This document shows positions 48,236 to 55,706 of a stretch of DNA of 64,000 bases, in pieces (positions within the stretch are counted from its first letter, which is position 1; every line of letters starts with the position of its first letter). The DNA comes from a virus, in the IMG/VR virus record IMGVR_UViG_3300020582_000006, positions 1 through 64,000 of that record; one strand, written 5' to 3'. The notes beneath the pieces were generated by a model that saw only the letters and a list, made by a program, of their open reading frames with translations, made no database searches and was not told where the DNA came from. The translations under genes were made by a program, and so were the position numbers.

Positions 48236-48420
48236 GCGACGTGGCTGAAGGCTTCCTTGAAGTCGGGAGTAACGGTAAAGGCGAAGTGGTCATCAACCAT
48301 CCCTCTATGAAGCTGGATGAGAACGGCGTGGGACATTTCGTGTTCTCCATTAAGCAGGCGCGCGATCTGGCGCGGCTGCTGCTGAAGAAAGCGGATGAGG
48401 CGGCGGCCGAGCTGCGATGA
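48232..48420 (+). CDS. Hypothetical small protein related to its upstream neighbour
   Basis: Sixty-two residues: GKGEVVINHPSMKLDENGVG, HFVFSIKQARDLARLLLKKA. The beta-then-helix pattern resembles the middle of the gene before it, so the two may be distant paralogues. ATGA overlaps on both sides. Confidence 0.6.
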   Translation: MSDVAEGFLEVGSNGKGEVVINHPSMKLDENGVGHFVFSIKQARDLARLLLKKADEAAAELR

Positions 48421-48764
48421 CCGATCAGGAGTTTAAGGAATTTGTGTCGGACTGCGTCGAGCGGCCGGAATTCGAGGAAGCCTGGGCGCTTATGAGCAGA
48501 TCACCCGGCATCGCCCGGGTCGAGACACTGACGTGGGCATTCGACCATATCAAAATGTCCCGGTGGCATACCGACAGGCTTGATCTCGACGTGAACGACA
48601 TCATCGTTGAAGCGACGAAATGGGCGGCAAACCCCGCAGCGAAGTCGGACTTCACTTCGTTCCTGATGATCAGACTTCTCACACTGGCCAGTGTGTTCTT
48701 CAATATCGGCGCGATTGTGGGGATTACTTCCATGACCGATGAAGAAGAAGACGAAACGGTGTAA
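48417..48764 (+). CDS. Hypothetical protein
   Basis: The 115-residue protein is helical with a hydrophobic C-terminal stretch (SFLMIRLLTLASVFFNIGAI) and an acidic tail (TDEEEDETV). It may be peripherally membrane-bound. Overlaps both neighbours. Unknown. Confidence 0.55.
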   Translation: MTDQEFKEFVSDCVERPEFEEAWALMSRSPGIARVETLTWAFDHIKMSRWHTDRLDLDVNDIIVEATKWAANPAAKSDFTSFLMIRLLTLASVFFNIGAIVGITSMTDEEEDETV

Positions 48765-48767
48765 TGA

Positions 48768-48923
48768 ATGAAGATCGTCGCGGCCCCCGGCATTTTCACT
48801 CCGTACCGGCCTCGCCGGACAAAGAGGAAAGGCTCGAGCGCGGTCGAGATCCGCCAGCGGCCCTCGAATCGCCGCAAGCTGGCCGCCTGGCTGAAACGGA
48901 AAAAGCTTACTGTAACTACATGA
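48768..48923 (+). CDS. Small very basic protein
   Basis: Fifty-one residues (MKIVAAPGIFTPYRPRRTKR...) with a strongly basic C-terminal half (NRRKLAAWLKRKK). The ATG is 3 bases after the preceding stop and the end overlaps the RMF-like gene in an ATGA. A different frame from ATG 48764 also stays open to 49147 and would fuse extra residues to the RMF-like protein; the two-gene reading is preferred. Confidence 0.5.
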   Translation: MKIVAAPGIFTPYRPRRTKRKGSSAVEIRQRPSNRRKLAAWLKRKKLTVTT

Positions 48924-49147
48924 CCCGTCTCCAGATCGCGGCGAATATTGTCGCCCGTTGCCGGCGCGAAGGGCTCGACGCCCGCAAAGCCGGTAAGCCT
49001 TATCAGGATTGCCCTTACCGGGAACACCAGCAGGAACTGGAATACGCCGCCTGGATGGACGGCTGGACGCGAGCCGAAGAGATCGAAGAGGAACTGAAAG
49101 GCGGTGACGGCGATGATGACGATTGCGGCACTCTCACTGACGCGTAA
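48920..49147 (+). CDS. Ribosome modulation factor-like protein
   Basis: Seventy-five residues with the RMF pattern: EGLDARKAGKPYQDCPYREH (G18, C31-P32-Y33) and then AWMDGWTRAEE (W45, G48, W49), followed by an acidic tail. In bacteria RMF binds ribosomes and promotes 100S dimers in stationary phase; small phage homologues are known from databases but little studied. The start is an ATGA overlap. Confidence 0.68.
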   Translation: MTRLQIAANIVARCRREGLDARKAGKPYQDCPYREHQQELEYAAWMDGWTRAEEIEEELKGGDGDDDDCGTLTDA

Positions 49148-49150
49148 ACC

Positions 49151-49777
49151 ATGGCCACGGTAATCGGGATCGACCTGTCTCTCTCGGGGACCGGCATCGC
49201 GCGGTATTCGAGGAATCTGCCGGGCAGTCACTTCACGGTGAACTGGAACGTCAAAGGCACTGAGCCTCATGCGCCCGCCAATATGAAGATGCCGGATCAT
49301 CTCTGGCAATGCGAACGCCAGGGTCAGCTGCTCACCTTTATCAAAGACTTCATCGGCGATGAGATGCCTGATCTGGTCGTGGTCGAGGATGTATACCGGG
49401 GTAAGTCGGGATCCGCCACGCTCGATCTGGCGCAGCTCGCCGGCCTCGTGCGTTACTGGCTGCACACGGTGAAGAAAGCGCCGTTCGCGCTGGTGGTCGG
49501 GCAGGCGTCAAAGAAGTTCGCCGGTCTGCCCGGTTCAAAGGAAGGCCAGTCGCGGCCGAAGGGTCTGATCTGCAAGTACGTGCAAAGCTCATTCGGCCAG
49601 GACATCGACGACGATAACTGCGCCGATGCGGTAACCATGGCTTACATGGGCGCGGCGATTCTCAGTCTGTGGCCGGTGCGAACGAAGTATCAGCAGGACG
49701 TGATCTCCGGCCTTATTCAGAAATCGCCCTGGCTGAGACAGTTGAGTAATCTGTCCGCTGCTGCGGCAAAGGCATAA
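49151..49777 (+). CDS. RuvC-like Holliday junction resolvase
   Basis: The 208-residue protein has the RuvC/RNase H fold signature: GIDLSLSGTGIA with D8, LVVVEDVYRGKS with E79, and DIDDDNCADAVTMAYMG with D159 (plus neighbouring Asp). These would bind two metal ions and cut four-way junctions, completing the RecT/exonuclease pathway before packaging. Starts 3 bases after the previous stop. Confidence 0.85.
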   Translation: MATVIGIDLSLSGTGIARYSRNLPGSHFTVNWNVKGTEPHAPANMKMPDHLWQCERQGQLLTFIKDFIGDEMPDLVVVEDVYRGKSGSATLDLAQLAGLVRYWLHTVKKAPFALVVGQASKKFAGLPGSKEGQSRPKGLICKYVQSSFGQDIDDDNCADAVTMAYMGAAILSLWPVRTKYQQDVISGLIQKSPWLRQLSNLSAAAAKA

Positions 49778-49781
49778 CCAT

Positions 49782-50507
49782 ATGGCACGAAGACCACCGG
49801 AAGTTACTGCGCCGCCTCCCGCGCCGCCGCTGACCGTGACCGGCCTGACGATCGAGATGTGGTCGATCGACCGGCTGATCCCCTACGAAGGGAAAGACGG
49901 CGGCGGAAACGCGCGCAGGATTACGACTGCGGCGATCGACAAAGTGGCGCAGTCGATCTCGCGCTTCGGCTGGCAGCAGCCTGTCGTAGTCGAACCGGCG
50001 CCTAACGAGGGTGTCATTATCATCGGCCACGTGCGCCGCCTGGCCGCACTCAAACTGGGCCTGCGCGAAGCGCCGGTGCATGTGGTCCGCGGCCTCTCGC
50101 CGCAGCAGATTCGCGAGCTGCGCATCGCTGACAACCGGACTCACGATGAAGCGACCTTCGACGTGAGCGTACTGCTGAGTGAGATCAAGGACCTCGAACT
50201 GGAAGCGACCGGCTTCGACCGCTGGCAGCTGGATGAGTTCTCAAGCGTGGCCGCGTTCGAGGATGAGATCGTGCCCCTCGGTATCGAGGGCGAAGAGGAG
50301 GAGGCGAACGGCGTCGGCGCGCGCAACCGTAATTACGACCGCGCCCGCATGGTCGATGCGATCCTCTATGTCGAGGACGTGGCCGTATTCGAGAACGCGC
50401 TGCGGGCGACGAACCTCGCTAACAGGGGAAAGGCTCTGGCCGCCATATGTCAGGCATACTTGGAAACAAACAGCAGAAGCAGAAAGACAACTCAACCGGA
50501 AGCCTGA
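49782..50507 (+). CDS. ParB-domain (ParB/Srx-like) protein
   Basis: The 241-residue protein has a ParB N-terminal-type fold: MWSIDRLIPYEGKDGGGNAR, KVAQSISRFGWQQPVVVEPA, IIGHVRRLAALKLGLREAPV, and LRIADNRTHDEATFDVSVLL. In phages such domains often precede DNA methyltransferases or act as nucleases/CTP switches. No helix-turn-helix for centromere binding is visible, so a true partition role is doubtful. The next gene starts 61 bases before its end. Confidence 0.78.
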   Translation: MARRPPEVTAPPPAPPLTVTGLTIEMWSIDRLIPYEGKDGGGNARRITTAAIDKVAQSISRFGWQQPVVVEPAPNEGVIIIGHVRRLAALKLGLREAPVHVVRGLSPQQIRELRIADNRTHDEATFDVSVLLSEIKDLELEATGFDRWQLDEFSSVAAFEDEIVPLGIEGEEEEANGVGARNRNYDRARMVDAILYVEDVAVFENALRATNLANRGKALAAICQAYLETNSRSRKTTQPEA

Positions 50508-51109
50508 AGGAAGGCCTCCGTTCTACGGCCATCAAGGAACTGGGTTCCACGCCTCCCGTCATCATGGAGACGAACGGCGGCTACGGGCATATCTACCAGC
50601 ATTGCTACAAAGACGTCGTCGACGGCATCGTATTCGAGAAAATGAGGCCAAAAGCCCTGGTCCTCGCGCAGCAGCGCCCGAGCTGGTCGGTCTACTGCTG
50701 CGATAACGAGATGGCAATCAGGGCCGGTGTCGGCCGCCATCTCGAGGTGAACTTTCTCGATGTGGATCCCTATGGGGAATGCTGGAAGATTCTCGACGCG
50801 TTCTTCGCGAGCGACCGTCCGCGCCCGCCGCGTCTGGTGGTCGTGGTCAATTGCGGCCTGCGCCAGTCGCTCAAGCTGAACGCCGGCTGGCATATCGAGT
50901 CCCTGAAGGAAATCGTCAGCACCTACGGGAACCAGATGATCTGGAAGCACTACCTCTCCATAGCCAAAGAACTGGTCCAAAAAAAAGCGGCTAAGCCCGG
51001 ATACAGGCTTAGCCGCTGGAATGGTTATTACTGCGGTCACGGTCAGAACATGACTCACTTCGCCGCCGTGCTTGACAGATCCTCGTCTTCCTCCTCGTCT
51101 TCGACATAG
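50447..51109 (+). CDS. Trm1-like SAM-dependent methyltransferase with poly-Ser tail
   Basis: The 220-residue protein looks like a class I methyltransferase: motif I-like ETNGGYGHIY (41-50), acidic strand end SVYCCDNEMA, and DVDPYGECW (105-113), close to the DPFG motif of tRNA guanine-26 methylases. The substrate is unknown (tRNA or another nucleic acid). The last residues are a run of Ser, which is the antisense of a Glu/Asp-rich tail in the convergent gene; the two overlap by 55 bases. Its coding sequence also contains a leftward terminator hairpin. Confidence 0.6.
   Translation: MSGILGNKQQKQKDNSTGSLKEGLRSTAIKELGSTPPVIMETNGGYGHIYQHCYKDVVDGIVFEKMRPKALVLAQQRPSWSVYCCDNEMAIRAGVGRHLEVNFLDVDPYGECWKILDAFFASDRPRPPRLVVVVNCGLRQSLKLNAGWHIESLKEIVSTYGNQMIWKHYLSIAKELVQKKAAKPGYRLSRWNGYYCGHGQNMTHFAAVLDRSSSSSSSST
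50979..51017 (-). terminator. Intrinsic terminator of the 51-64 kb leftward operon
   Basis: A perfect 12-bp stem (AGCGGCTAAGCC/GGCTTAGCCGCT) with an 8-base loop is followed leftward by eight T. It lies wholly inside the rightward methyltransferase gene, encoding KKAAKPGYRLSR there. With 26060-26090 it is the second terminator placed in the coding sequence of a convergent gene. Confidence 0.88.
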
Positions 51110-51489
51110 AGCGGGTTGTCATCCGCCAGCAGGTGATCACGGCAGACCGGCGCGATGCCGATATGGATTCGTCCGGAATCAATCGGGACGATCGTCGCCA
51201 TCGTGAGCGCCCGAAATGGAGCCCTGCTGGTCCAGTGAGTCTTGCGCCGCTTGCCGCACTCGCAGCAGGGCACAGCCTTCTCGAAGCGCAGGAAGCGGAC
51301 CCGCTCCCGCTGTTCCTCCGAGAACATCTTGTTCGGCGCGGCTTCGGCGATGTAAGTGATGGGGACAGGCTCCCTGAGCCTCGGGTGCAGTGAGACGTCA
51401 TAGCCCTGGCGCAGAAGCACCGGAAGATACGTTTCCAGGGATTCCGGATTCCAGGGCCAGTAGCACGCCCATATTTCGATCTTCTTCAT
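51055..51489 (-). CDS. Hypothetical protein with Cys cluster
   Basis: The 144-residue protein starts MKKIEIWACYWPWNPESLET with AAAGGGAACC upstream. It has AVPCCECGKRRKTHWTSRAP, a possible zinc site, a beta stretch with MATIVPIDSGRIHIGIAPVC, and an acidic tail. Last gene of the leftward operon. Function unknown. Confidence 0.6.
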   Translation of the reverse strand: MKKIEIWACYWPWNPESLETYLPVLLRQGYDVSLHPRLREPVPITYIAEAAPNKMFSEEQRERVRFLRFEKAVPCCECGKRRKTHWTSRAPFRALTMATIVPIDSGRIHIGIAPVCRDHLLADDNPLYVEDEEEDEDLSSTAAK

Positions 51490-52130
51490 TGGTTCCCTTT
51501 CTGACCCGGCAGTCTGATGCGCCGGATTCCCCGGATTGACGTGAGGATCTCGTTCGCGGTCTGGTCGACCACTGGCGCGGGTTTTGGCGCTGCCGCCATT
51601 CTCTCTGCCATCTTGCGTTCCGCCTCCCAGATGCGGCACTGGGCGCGGGTGTGGTTCTGCGCGTACTGATCATGCTGGCAGAGCGGGCAGGGCCTGACAG
51701 GCCTCTGTGGCGGCCTCTGTGGCGGTGGCGCTGGCGGCCTTGGGCGCGGCGCTGGCGGGCCCTGGACGTGAACCGGCTCGCCCAGGCGCGGTACTCCTGG
51801 CGGTCGCTCCCGCAGGCGCTCGACCGGCGAAAGAGGCGGGATCCCTCCTGTTGTGGATACTGCCCGGTAGCGGCTGTCTCCCGTTTCCTTTTCGCGCTGC
51901 AGGTTATTGAAGATATTCCTGGCCGTGTTGAGCGTCACCGGGTGTGTGGTCTTCGTGCCGGTGCGCGGCACAGCATTGAGCGCACCGTATTCGAAATCGA
52001 CGGTATACAACTGCTCAGGATTTAACAGGCTGCGCGGCGCGGGAGTGATGTAGATCGTATAGAACTTCCCTCCGGATCTGCTGTCGGCCACAAGGCGAAC
52101 GGATAGCAATGGCGGTGCGAGCGGTGGCAT
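51486..52130 (-). CDS. WGR-domain protein with Pro-rich linker and zinc motif
   Basis: The 214-residue protein opens with VRLVADSRSGGKFYTIYITP, DFEYGALNAVPRTGTKT and NIFNNLQREKETGDSRYRAV, a WGR-like domain nearly parallel to the first 90 residues of the ligase at 59323. A long Pro/Arg linker (about 115-150) leads to CPLCQHDQYAQNHTRAQCRI (CxxC-H-C). WGR domains bind DNA ends or breaks in PARP and ligase-linked proteins. This one may target a partner to the same DNA as the ligase. Confidence 0.65.
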   Translation of the reverse strand: MPPLAPPLLSVRLVADSRSGGKFYTIYITPAPRSLLNPEQLYTVDFEYGALNAVPRTGTKTTHPVTLNTARNIFNNLQREKETGDSRYRAVSTTGGIPPLSPVERLRERPPGVPRLGEPVHVQGPPAPRPRPPAPPPQRPPQRPVRPCPLCQHDQYAQNHTRAQCRIWEAERKMAERMAAAPKPAPVVDQTANEILTSIRGIRRIRLPGQKGNQ

Positions 52131-52134
52131 TCTT

Positions 52135-52935
52135 CTACGCTCCTTTCTTCAACCGGCCTGTCTCGGCCATGTTCCTGCGCATAGTGACCCAGGCGCGCCG
52201 GGCAGAGCACTTCCGGTTCTTGCAGGGACATCCCCGGGGATGGTCGCCGTTCTCGTCGACCTCGATGACAGGCTCGCCGCCGGATCGCACGAGTGCGATC
52301 GACTGCACGGGCGGAGGCACAAAGGAGCCCGGTACCAGCAATTCCGTCTCGAGGATCATCAGAGCGTTGCGGATGTTGCCTCCGGACGCCCTGACAATCT
52401 CGGCGAAGTCGGGCCGGCGCCCGCCTTTCTCTTTCTTCCAGACCCGCGCAAGGAACGCTGTCTGTTCCTCGACGGTCGGCGGCTTGAAGTCGAGCCGCCG
52501 CAGACGGCTGAGGAAGCGGGGATGCAGCAACCGGGTATCGTTGCTGGTCATCAGGAAGATCGTATCCCTCGGCATTGCCGCGGTATCGAGGATCGACAGG
52601 AAAGACTTCTGCGCCTGGGCGCTCATCGAGTCGCATTCATCCACAATGGCGACGTGCCAGCGCCCGCCTCCCATCGGGGCATACTGGCAGTCGCAGACCA
52701 GCTGCTCGACCACTTCCACGGTGCATTTGGCCGCGCTGATATGGTGCAGTTTCCCGCCGATGGCTTTGGCTACCACCATAGCCATGGTGGTTTTGCCGAG
52801 ACCTGACGGGCCCAGGAGAAGAAACCCGCTCTCATACGGATCGGCGATGAGCTTCGAGAGTACGGCTTTCGGAACCTCGATCCCGACAAAGTCCGATATC
52901 TTCTGTGGCTCGTATTTGACCACCAGGGCTTTCAA
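52135..52935 (-). CDS. AAA+ clamp-loader-like ATPase
   Basis: The 266-residue protein starts at TTG and shows Walker A LGPSGLGKTTMAMV (41-54), Walker B HVAIVDECDSMSAQ (about 94-107), a sensor-type LMTSNDTRLLHPRFLSRLRR with Arg finger, and a C-terminal lid. A Cys-rich tail (CPCKNRKCSARRAW) is an unusual addition. It resembles RFC small subunits or gp44-type clamp loaders, although no sliding clamp is visible in the window. Confidence 0.85.
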   Translation of the reverse strand: MKALVVKYEPQKISDFVGIEVPKAVLSKLIADPYESGFLLLGPSGLGKTTMAMVVAKAIGGKLHHISAAKCTVEVVEQLVCDCQYAPMGGGRWHVAIVDECDSMSAQAQKSFLSILDTAAMPRDTIFLMTSNDTRLLHPRFLSRLRRLDFKPPTVEEQTAFLARVWKKEKGGRRPDFAEIVRASGGNIRNALMILETELLVPGSFVPPPVQSIALVRSGGEPVIEVDENGDHPRGCPCKNRKCSARRAWVTMRRNMAETGRLKKGA

Positions 52936-53081
52936 CGCTCACCCCCTGGCAGAGGCACGCCGAGTTCGCGGTAGAGAGCGCGTTTCCAGTCGGCGATGTA
53001 AGCTTCAACCGACTCGTGGATCGCGCGTCTGACTTTGGCCGGAATGCGCACCGGCCGTGGTTTTGTCTTGTGTTGTTTCAC
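52932..53081 (-). CDS. Small basic protein, 49 residues
   Basis: GTG at 53081 with AAAGGAC 7 bases upstream opens MKQHKTKPRPVRIPAKVRRA, then a helix HESVEAYIADWKRALYREL. The stop overlaps the ATPase TTG start. It is also overlapped by the gene at 53005 in another frame; both look coding. Confidence 0.6.
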   Translation of the reverse strand: MKQHKTKPRPVRIPAKVRRAIHESVEAYIADWKRALYRELGVPLPGGER

Positions 53082-53238
53082 GGTCTTGTCCTTTCGTAGA
53101 GATTCTCTTCCAGCGTTTCTTGCCGCCCGACAGAACCTCGCCGGTGTCGTCCATTTTCACGTCGTAACACATGCCGATACCGCGAACGATTACGCCGGTC
53201 CTGCCATTCTCGCCCCGGACTGGTGTCCCGTTTGTCAC
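53005..53238 (-). CDS. Hypothetical small protein
   Basis: Seventy-seven residues from GTG with AAAGGAC and an AC-rich spacer. The first 48 (TGVIVRGIGMCYDVKMDDTG) look like an SH3-like strand set; the remainder overlaps the 49-residue gene out of frame and is polar. Unknown. Confidence 0.5.
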   Translation of the reverse strand: MTNGTPVRGENGRTGVIVRGIGMCYDVKMDDTGEVLSGGKKRWKRISTKGQDRETTQDKTTAGAHSGQSQTRDPRVG

Positions 53239-53462
53239 AGGTGTTTCGTCCTTTCTTCGAGCGTCGCTATTTTCCCTTCGTGCAGGATCATGTAATCGAT
53301 AAACCTCTCGACGTTCCGCGCCAGAGAATCGACCTTACCGGTCAGAGGATCGATCTTACCGTCAATCTTGGCGTCGATGTAGTACTTGAAGAACGCGATC
53401 GCCAGGCCGAACAGCGTGACCATCAGGGTTGCCATAGCGAAGAATGCCTGAGCGATGGTCAT
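53235..53462 (-). CDS. Membrane-anchored coiled-coil protein
   Basis: Seventy-five residues: a transmembrane helix (AFFAMATLMVTLFGLAIAFF) then a polar helix with LTGKVDSLARNVERFIDYMI. Type of small protein often found in prophages as a superinfection or lysis accessory. No proof. Confidence 0.6.
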   Translation of the reverse strand: MTIAQAFFAMATLMVTLFGLAIAFFKYYIDAKIDGKIDPLTGKVDSLARNVERFIDYMILHEGKIATLEERTKHL

Positions 53463-54007
53463 CGGCCCGGCTCCTGAAAGAAGCGGAACCGTCCGATGAA
53501 GGATTCGTTCTTGCTCAGATCCCGTTCGGTGATCTCGTCGAATCCGGTCACTGTGGCGTCTTCCGGGTTGCGCTGGTAAGTCAGGGTCAGCTCATGGCAC
53601 GACACCATGGTCTGCACCGTGAGCTTGGCGCATTCCTTGCAGGTGCCGAAGCCGGCCACGGCCAGTTCTTTGAGCGACAGGCCCAGTTCGAGCTTGAGCG
53701 CCATACCCTCTCTCAGCTTGCCCGGATGGAACTTCATTTCATACGTGTCGAAGAGAGTGACCACGGTCGTAAAGCCGTGTTTCTGAATGAGCCGGTTGAC
53801 CTCCTGCGAGAGGATTTGCTTGCTGGCGTTGTCGCCCATTTTCTCCGGATCGAAGTGCAGGATATTAGTGGGCGAACCGTCCATGGCATCTATCAGGAAA
53901 ATGCAGGGCTGCACCGTGCGCGTTGCGAGCAGCTGCTGACGGGCCGACTGAAGCAGGACGCGGCCCAGGTTGATGAGGTGTTCCGTGGTCGGAGTCTCGC
54001 GGTTCAT
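53459..54007 (-). CDS. Hypothetical protein
   Basis: The 182-residue protein from ATG 54007 is alpha/beta (HLINLGRVLLQSARQQLLAT, QPCIFLIDAMDGSPTNILHF, TTVVTLFDTYEMKFHPGKLR) with CKECAKL near the middle. Not recognised. Overlaps both neighbours by 4 bases. Confidence 0.6.
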   Translation of the reverse strand: MNRETPTTEHLINLGRVLLQSARQQLLATRTVQPCIFLIDAMDGSPTNILHFDPEKMGDNASKQILSQEVNRLIQKHGFTTVVTLFDTYEMKFHPGKLREGMALKLELGLSLKELAVAGFGTCKECAKLTVQTMVSCHELTLTYQRNPEDATVTGFDEITERDLSKNESFIGRFRFFQEPGR

Positions 54008-54216
54008 ATGGACACTCCTCCGAATCCTACCTGATCGGCGGTGAACAGGCTTTCCTGTTTGCCCTCGGTCGGGTTTTCGATGTGCGCTCGATGAGCCTCG
54101 TAAGCGCGGACGGTGAAAGCGCCCTGAGTCTCGCCGGACTCTCTCGCCGGCCCGTTCCACCGGCAGGAGCAACCTGAGTGGTTCTCCAGTATTAATGGCG
54201 TGTGTTGTTCTGTCAT
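54004..54216 (-). CDS. Hypothetical small protein
   Basis: Seventy residues with CSCRWNGPARESGETQGAFT and EAHRAHIENP. One possible zinc site with Cys and His. AC-rich leader before the ATG. Function unknown. Confidence 0.55.
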   Translation of the reverse strand: MTEQHTPLILENHSGCSCRWNGPARESGETQGAFTVRAYEAHRAHIENPTEGKQESLFTADQVGFGGVSI

Positions 54217-54246
54217 TTTGTGTGTCCTGTCCTTGTTCGGTTTTTT

Positions 54247-55104
54247 CTACGCTCCTTTGAGAATCGGGAAGTGCTCCCGGTGATACCTGTCGCTGTCCGG
54301 CTGGACGATGATGGGCGCCGCCAGTTCGCCGGGGAACTGACGGTACTGTTTACAGGTCCCGTCTGTTTCGACCAGATAGCAGCGTTTCTCCGTCATGAAA
54401 TGTTCGTCCTGTTTGTGGAAGTAAGCGACGCCCTGTTCGACGCAGGCATCGCGGATCTCCCGCGCCCACTCCATCTTCATCGGGCGATGATTGGAGCCCG
54501 ACTCGCCGCCGACGATAACCATGTCGATGCCGGTCAGGTCGAGCGGCATCAGGGAAGTCAGCAGCGGTTCGGCTGACACGAAGCGCACCGTGGCCTTCGA
54601 CTTACGAAGGTGGTCGATGCGGAACTTAGTATCCTTGTGGCCGCAGCTGGTCCCGAGCCAGATATGTTTCGCCCAGGGGCCCTGCCACTGCGAAGCGCGT
54701 TCGGCTCGTTTGGTCAGCAGCATGTAAATGTGCTGATACGGGATGAGCCAGTCATCGAACAGGGTATGGAGAAACTCATCCGGCACCAGCCGGTGAAAGA
54801 TGTCCCCCATCGAGCAGATGAAGATACGCTCTCGTTCGGAGGGTGGCAGGCGCGGGTTGATGACCGGCAGCCTCCCGATCTCGCGGAATCGTTCCGGCCG
54901 CAGTCTGACGTTCGCCGCCTCGTTCGGCTCAGTCCATGGTTTGGCGGTCCATGTGCGTTTGATTGATAGCGTCTCCGCATAACAGTTGACGCATTCGGGA
55001 CTGATGAAGCGTTTCCCTGTTACCGTATTTGTCTCGATTGGTTTCGAGCAACCACTTACAAGATTGAGCGTTTTGGTCGCCCAGGCGATGATAGTGTCAT
55101 TCAC
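54247..55104 (-). CDS. DUF5131 (phage Gp37/Gp68-like) protein
   Basis: The 285-residue protein from GTG has the DUF5131 pattern: WATKTLNLVSGCSKPIETNT with CVNCYAETLS, RLRPERFREIGRLPVINPRL, IFICSMGDIFHRLVPDEFLH, HIYMLLTKRAER, and WLGTSC plus FVSAEPLL, VIVGGESGSNHRPMKMEWAR. The family is widespread in phages, has a TIM-barrel-like/radical-SAM-like layout with conserved Cys, and lacks a proven function. Confidence 0.88.
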   Translation of the reverse strand: MNDTIIAWATKTLNLVSGCSKPIETNTVTGKRFISPECVNCYAETLSIKRTWTAKPWTEPNEAANVRLRPERFREIGRLPVINPRLPPSERERIFICSMGDIFHRLVPDEFLHTLFDDWLIPYQHIYMLLTKRAERASQWQGPWAKHIWLGTSCGHKDTKFRIDHLRKSKATVRFVSAEPLLTSLMPLDLTGIDMVIVGGESGSNHRPMKMEWAREIRDACVEQGVAYFHKQDEHFMTEKRCYLVETDGTCKQYRQFPGELAAPIIVQPDSDRYHREHFPILKGA

Positions 55105-55167
55105 GTTTTTTGATGCCTTTCCGGTAAGTCATGTGGTATGGTGTTTTAGTTTGTAAGTTATATTATA

Positions 55168-55338
55168 TCAATAACTTGGCGGTGGCTGTGAGGGCGGATT
55201 TGGCGGGGATTTCGGGCCTTTTGTCTTTCGCCGCGGATCGCGCCGGGCCTTCTTTCTGTTGTGTCCCGCTTTGCCCTCAGTTGCCTGCAGCTGTTTATTC
55301 AGTTCGTTCTGTCTGGCGAGTATTTCATTCAGGTTCAC
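55168..55338 (-). CDS. Small basic protein
   Basis: Fifty-six residues from GTG (GTGA overlap): a helix NLNEILARQNELNKQLQATE then a Lys/Arg-rich and Pro-rich tail. Unknown. The 60 bases between it and the DUF5131 gene are AT-rich (TTATATTATATC) and may contain a promoter for the latter. Confidence 0.5.
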   Translation of the reverse strand: MNLNEILARQNELNKQLQATEGKAGHNRKKARRDPRRKTKGPKSPPNPPSQPPPSY

Positions 55339-55649
55339 CGGGCGCCTCTCCTGATCGGTGGTTCGACCGGCGCATGCACGCTTCCAAGCCATTCGGTATA
55401 CAGGCGTTTGATCTCAGCGAGTACTTTGACGTCGCTGATCGGATGGGGAAGCGTGACCTCCTTGCCGCCGGCCTCGTCGCCGAAAGGGAAGATGAGCCGC
55501 TTTGTGCGCGGGTCGTAGTTCGATGCAATGGCGGCTCGCATGGTGTCGGGAAACGCCTTGATCGGGATGTCCACGATTGCGGTGGATGTGGGCGCTTCGT
55601 ACCCTGCGGCAAGCGAAGCGCGTTGGTCTATGTTGATGAGCAGTTTCAT
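55335..55649 (-). CDS. Hypothetical protein
   Basis: The 104-residue protein is alpha/beta: MKLLINIDQRASLAAGYEAP, TSTAIVDIPIKAFPDTMRAA, and a C-terminal helix. Unrecognised. It follows the long ParB gene after a hairpin. Confidence 0.55.
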   Translation of the reverse strand: MKLLINIDQRASLAAGYEAPTSTAIVDIPIKAFPDTMRAAIASNYDPRTKRLIFPFGDEAGGKEVTLPHPISDVKVLAEIKRLYTEWLGSVHAPVEPPIRRGAR

Positions 55650-55670
55650 TTTCTCTCCAATGGGGAAATC

Positions 55671-55696
55671 AGGCCGGGTCCTGGTGAACCCGGCCT
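55671..55696 (-). terminator. Hairpin after the long parB gene
   Basis: A 9-bp stem AGGCCGGGT/ACCCGGCCT with an 8-base loop, followed leftward by GATTTCC. It is a modest terminator or mRNA end-stabiliser. Confidence 0.55.
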
Positions 55697-55706
55697 TTCT
55701 ACGGCC

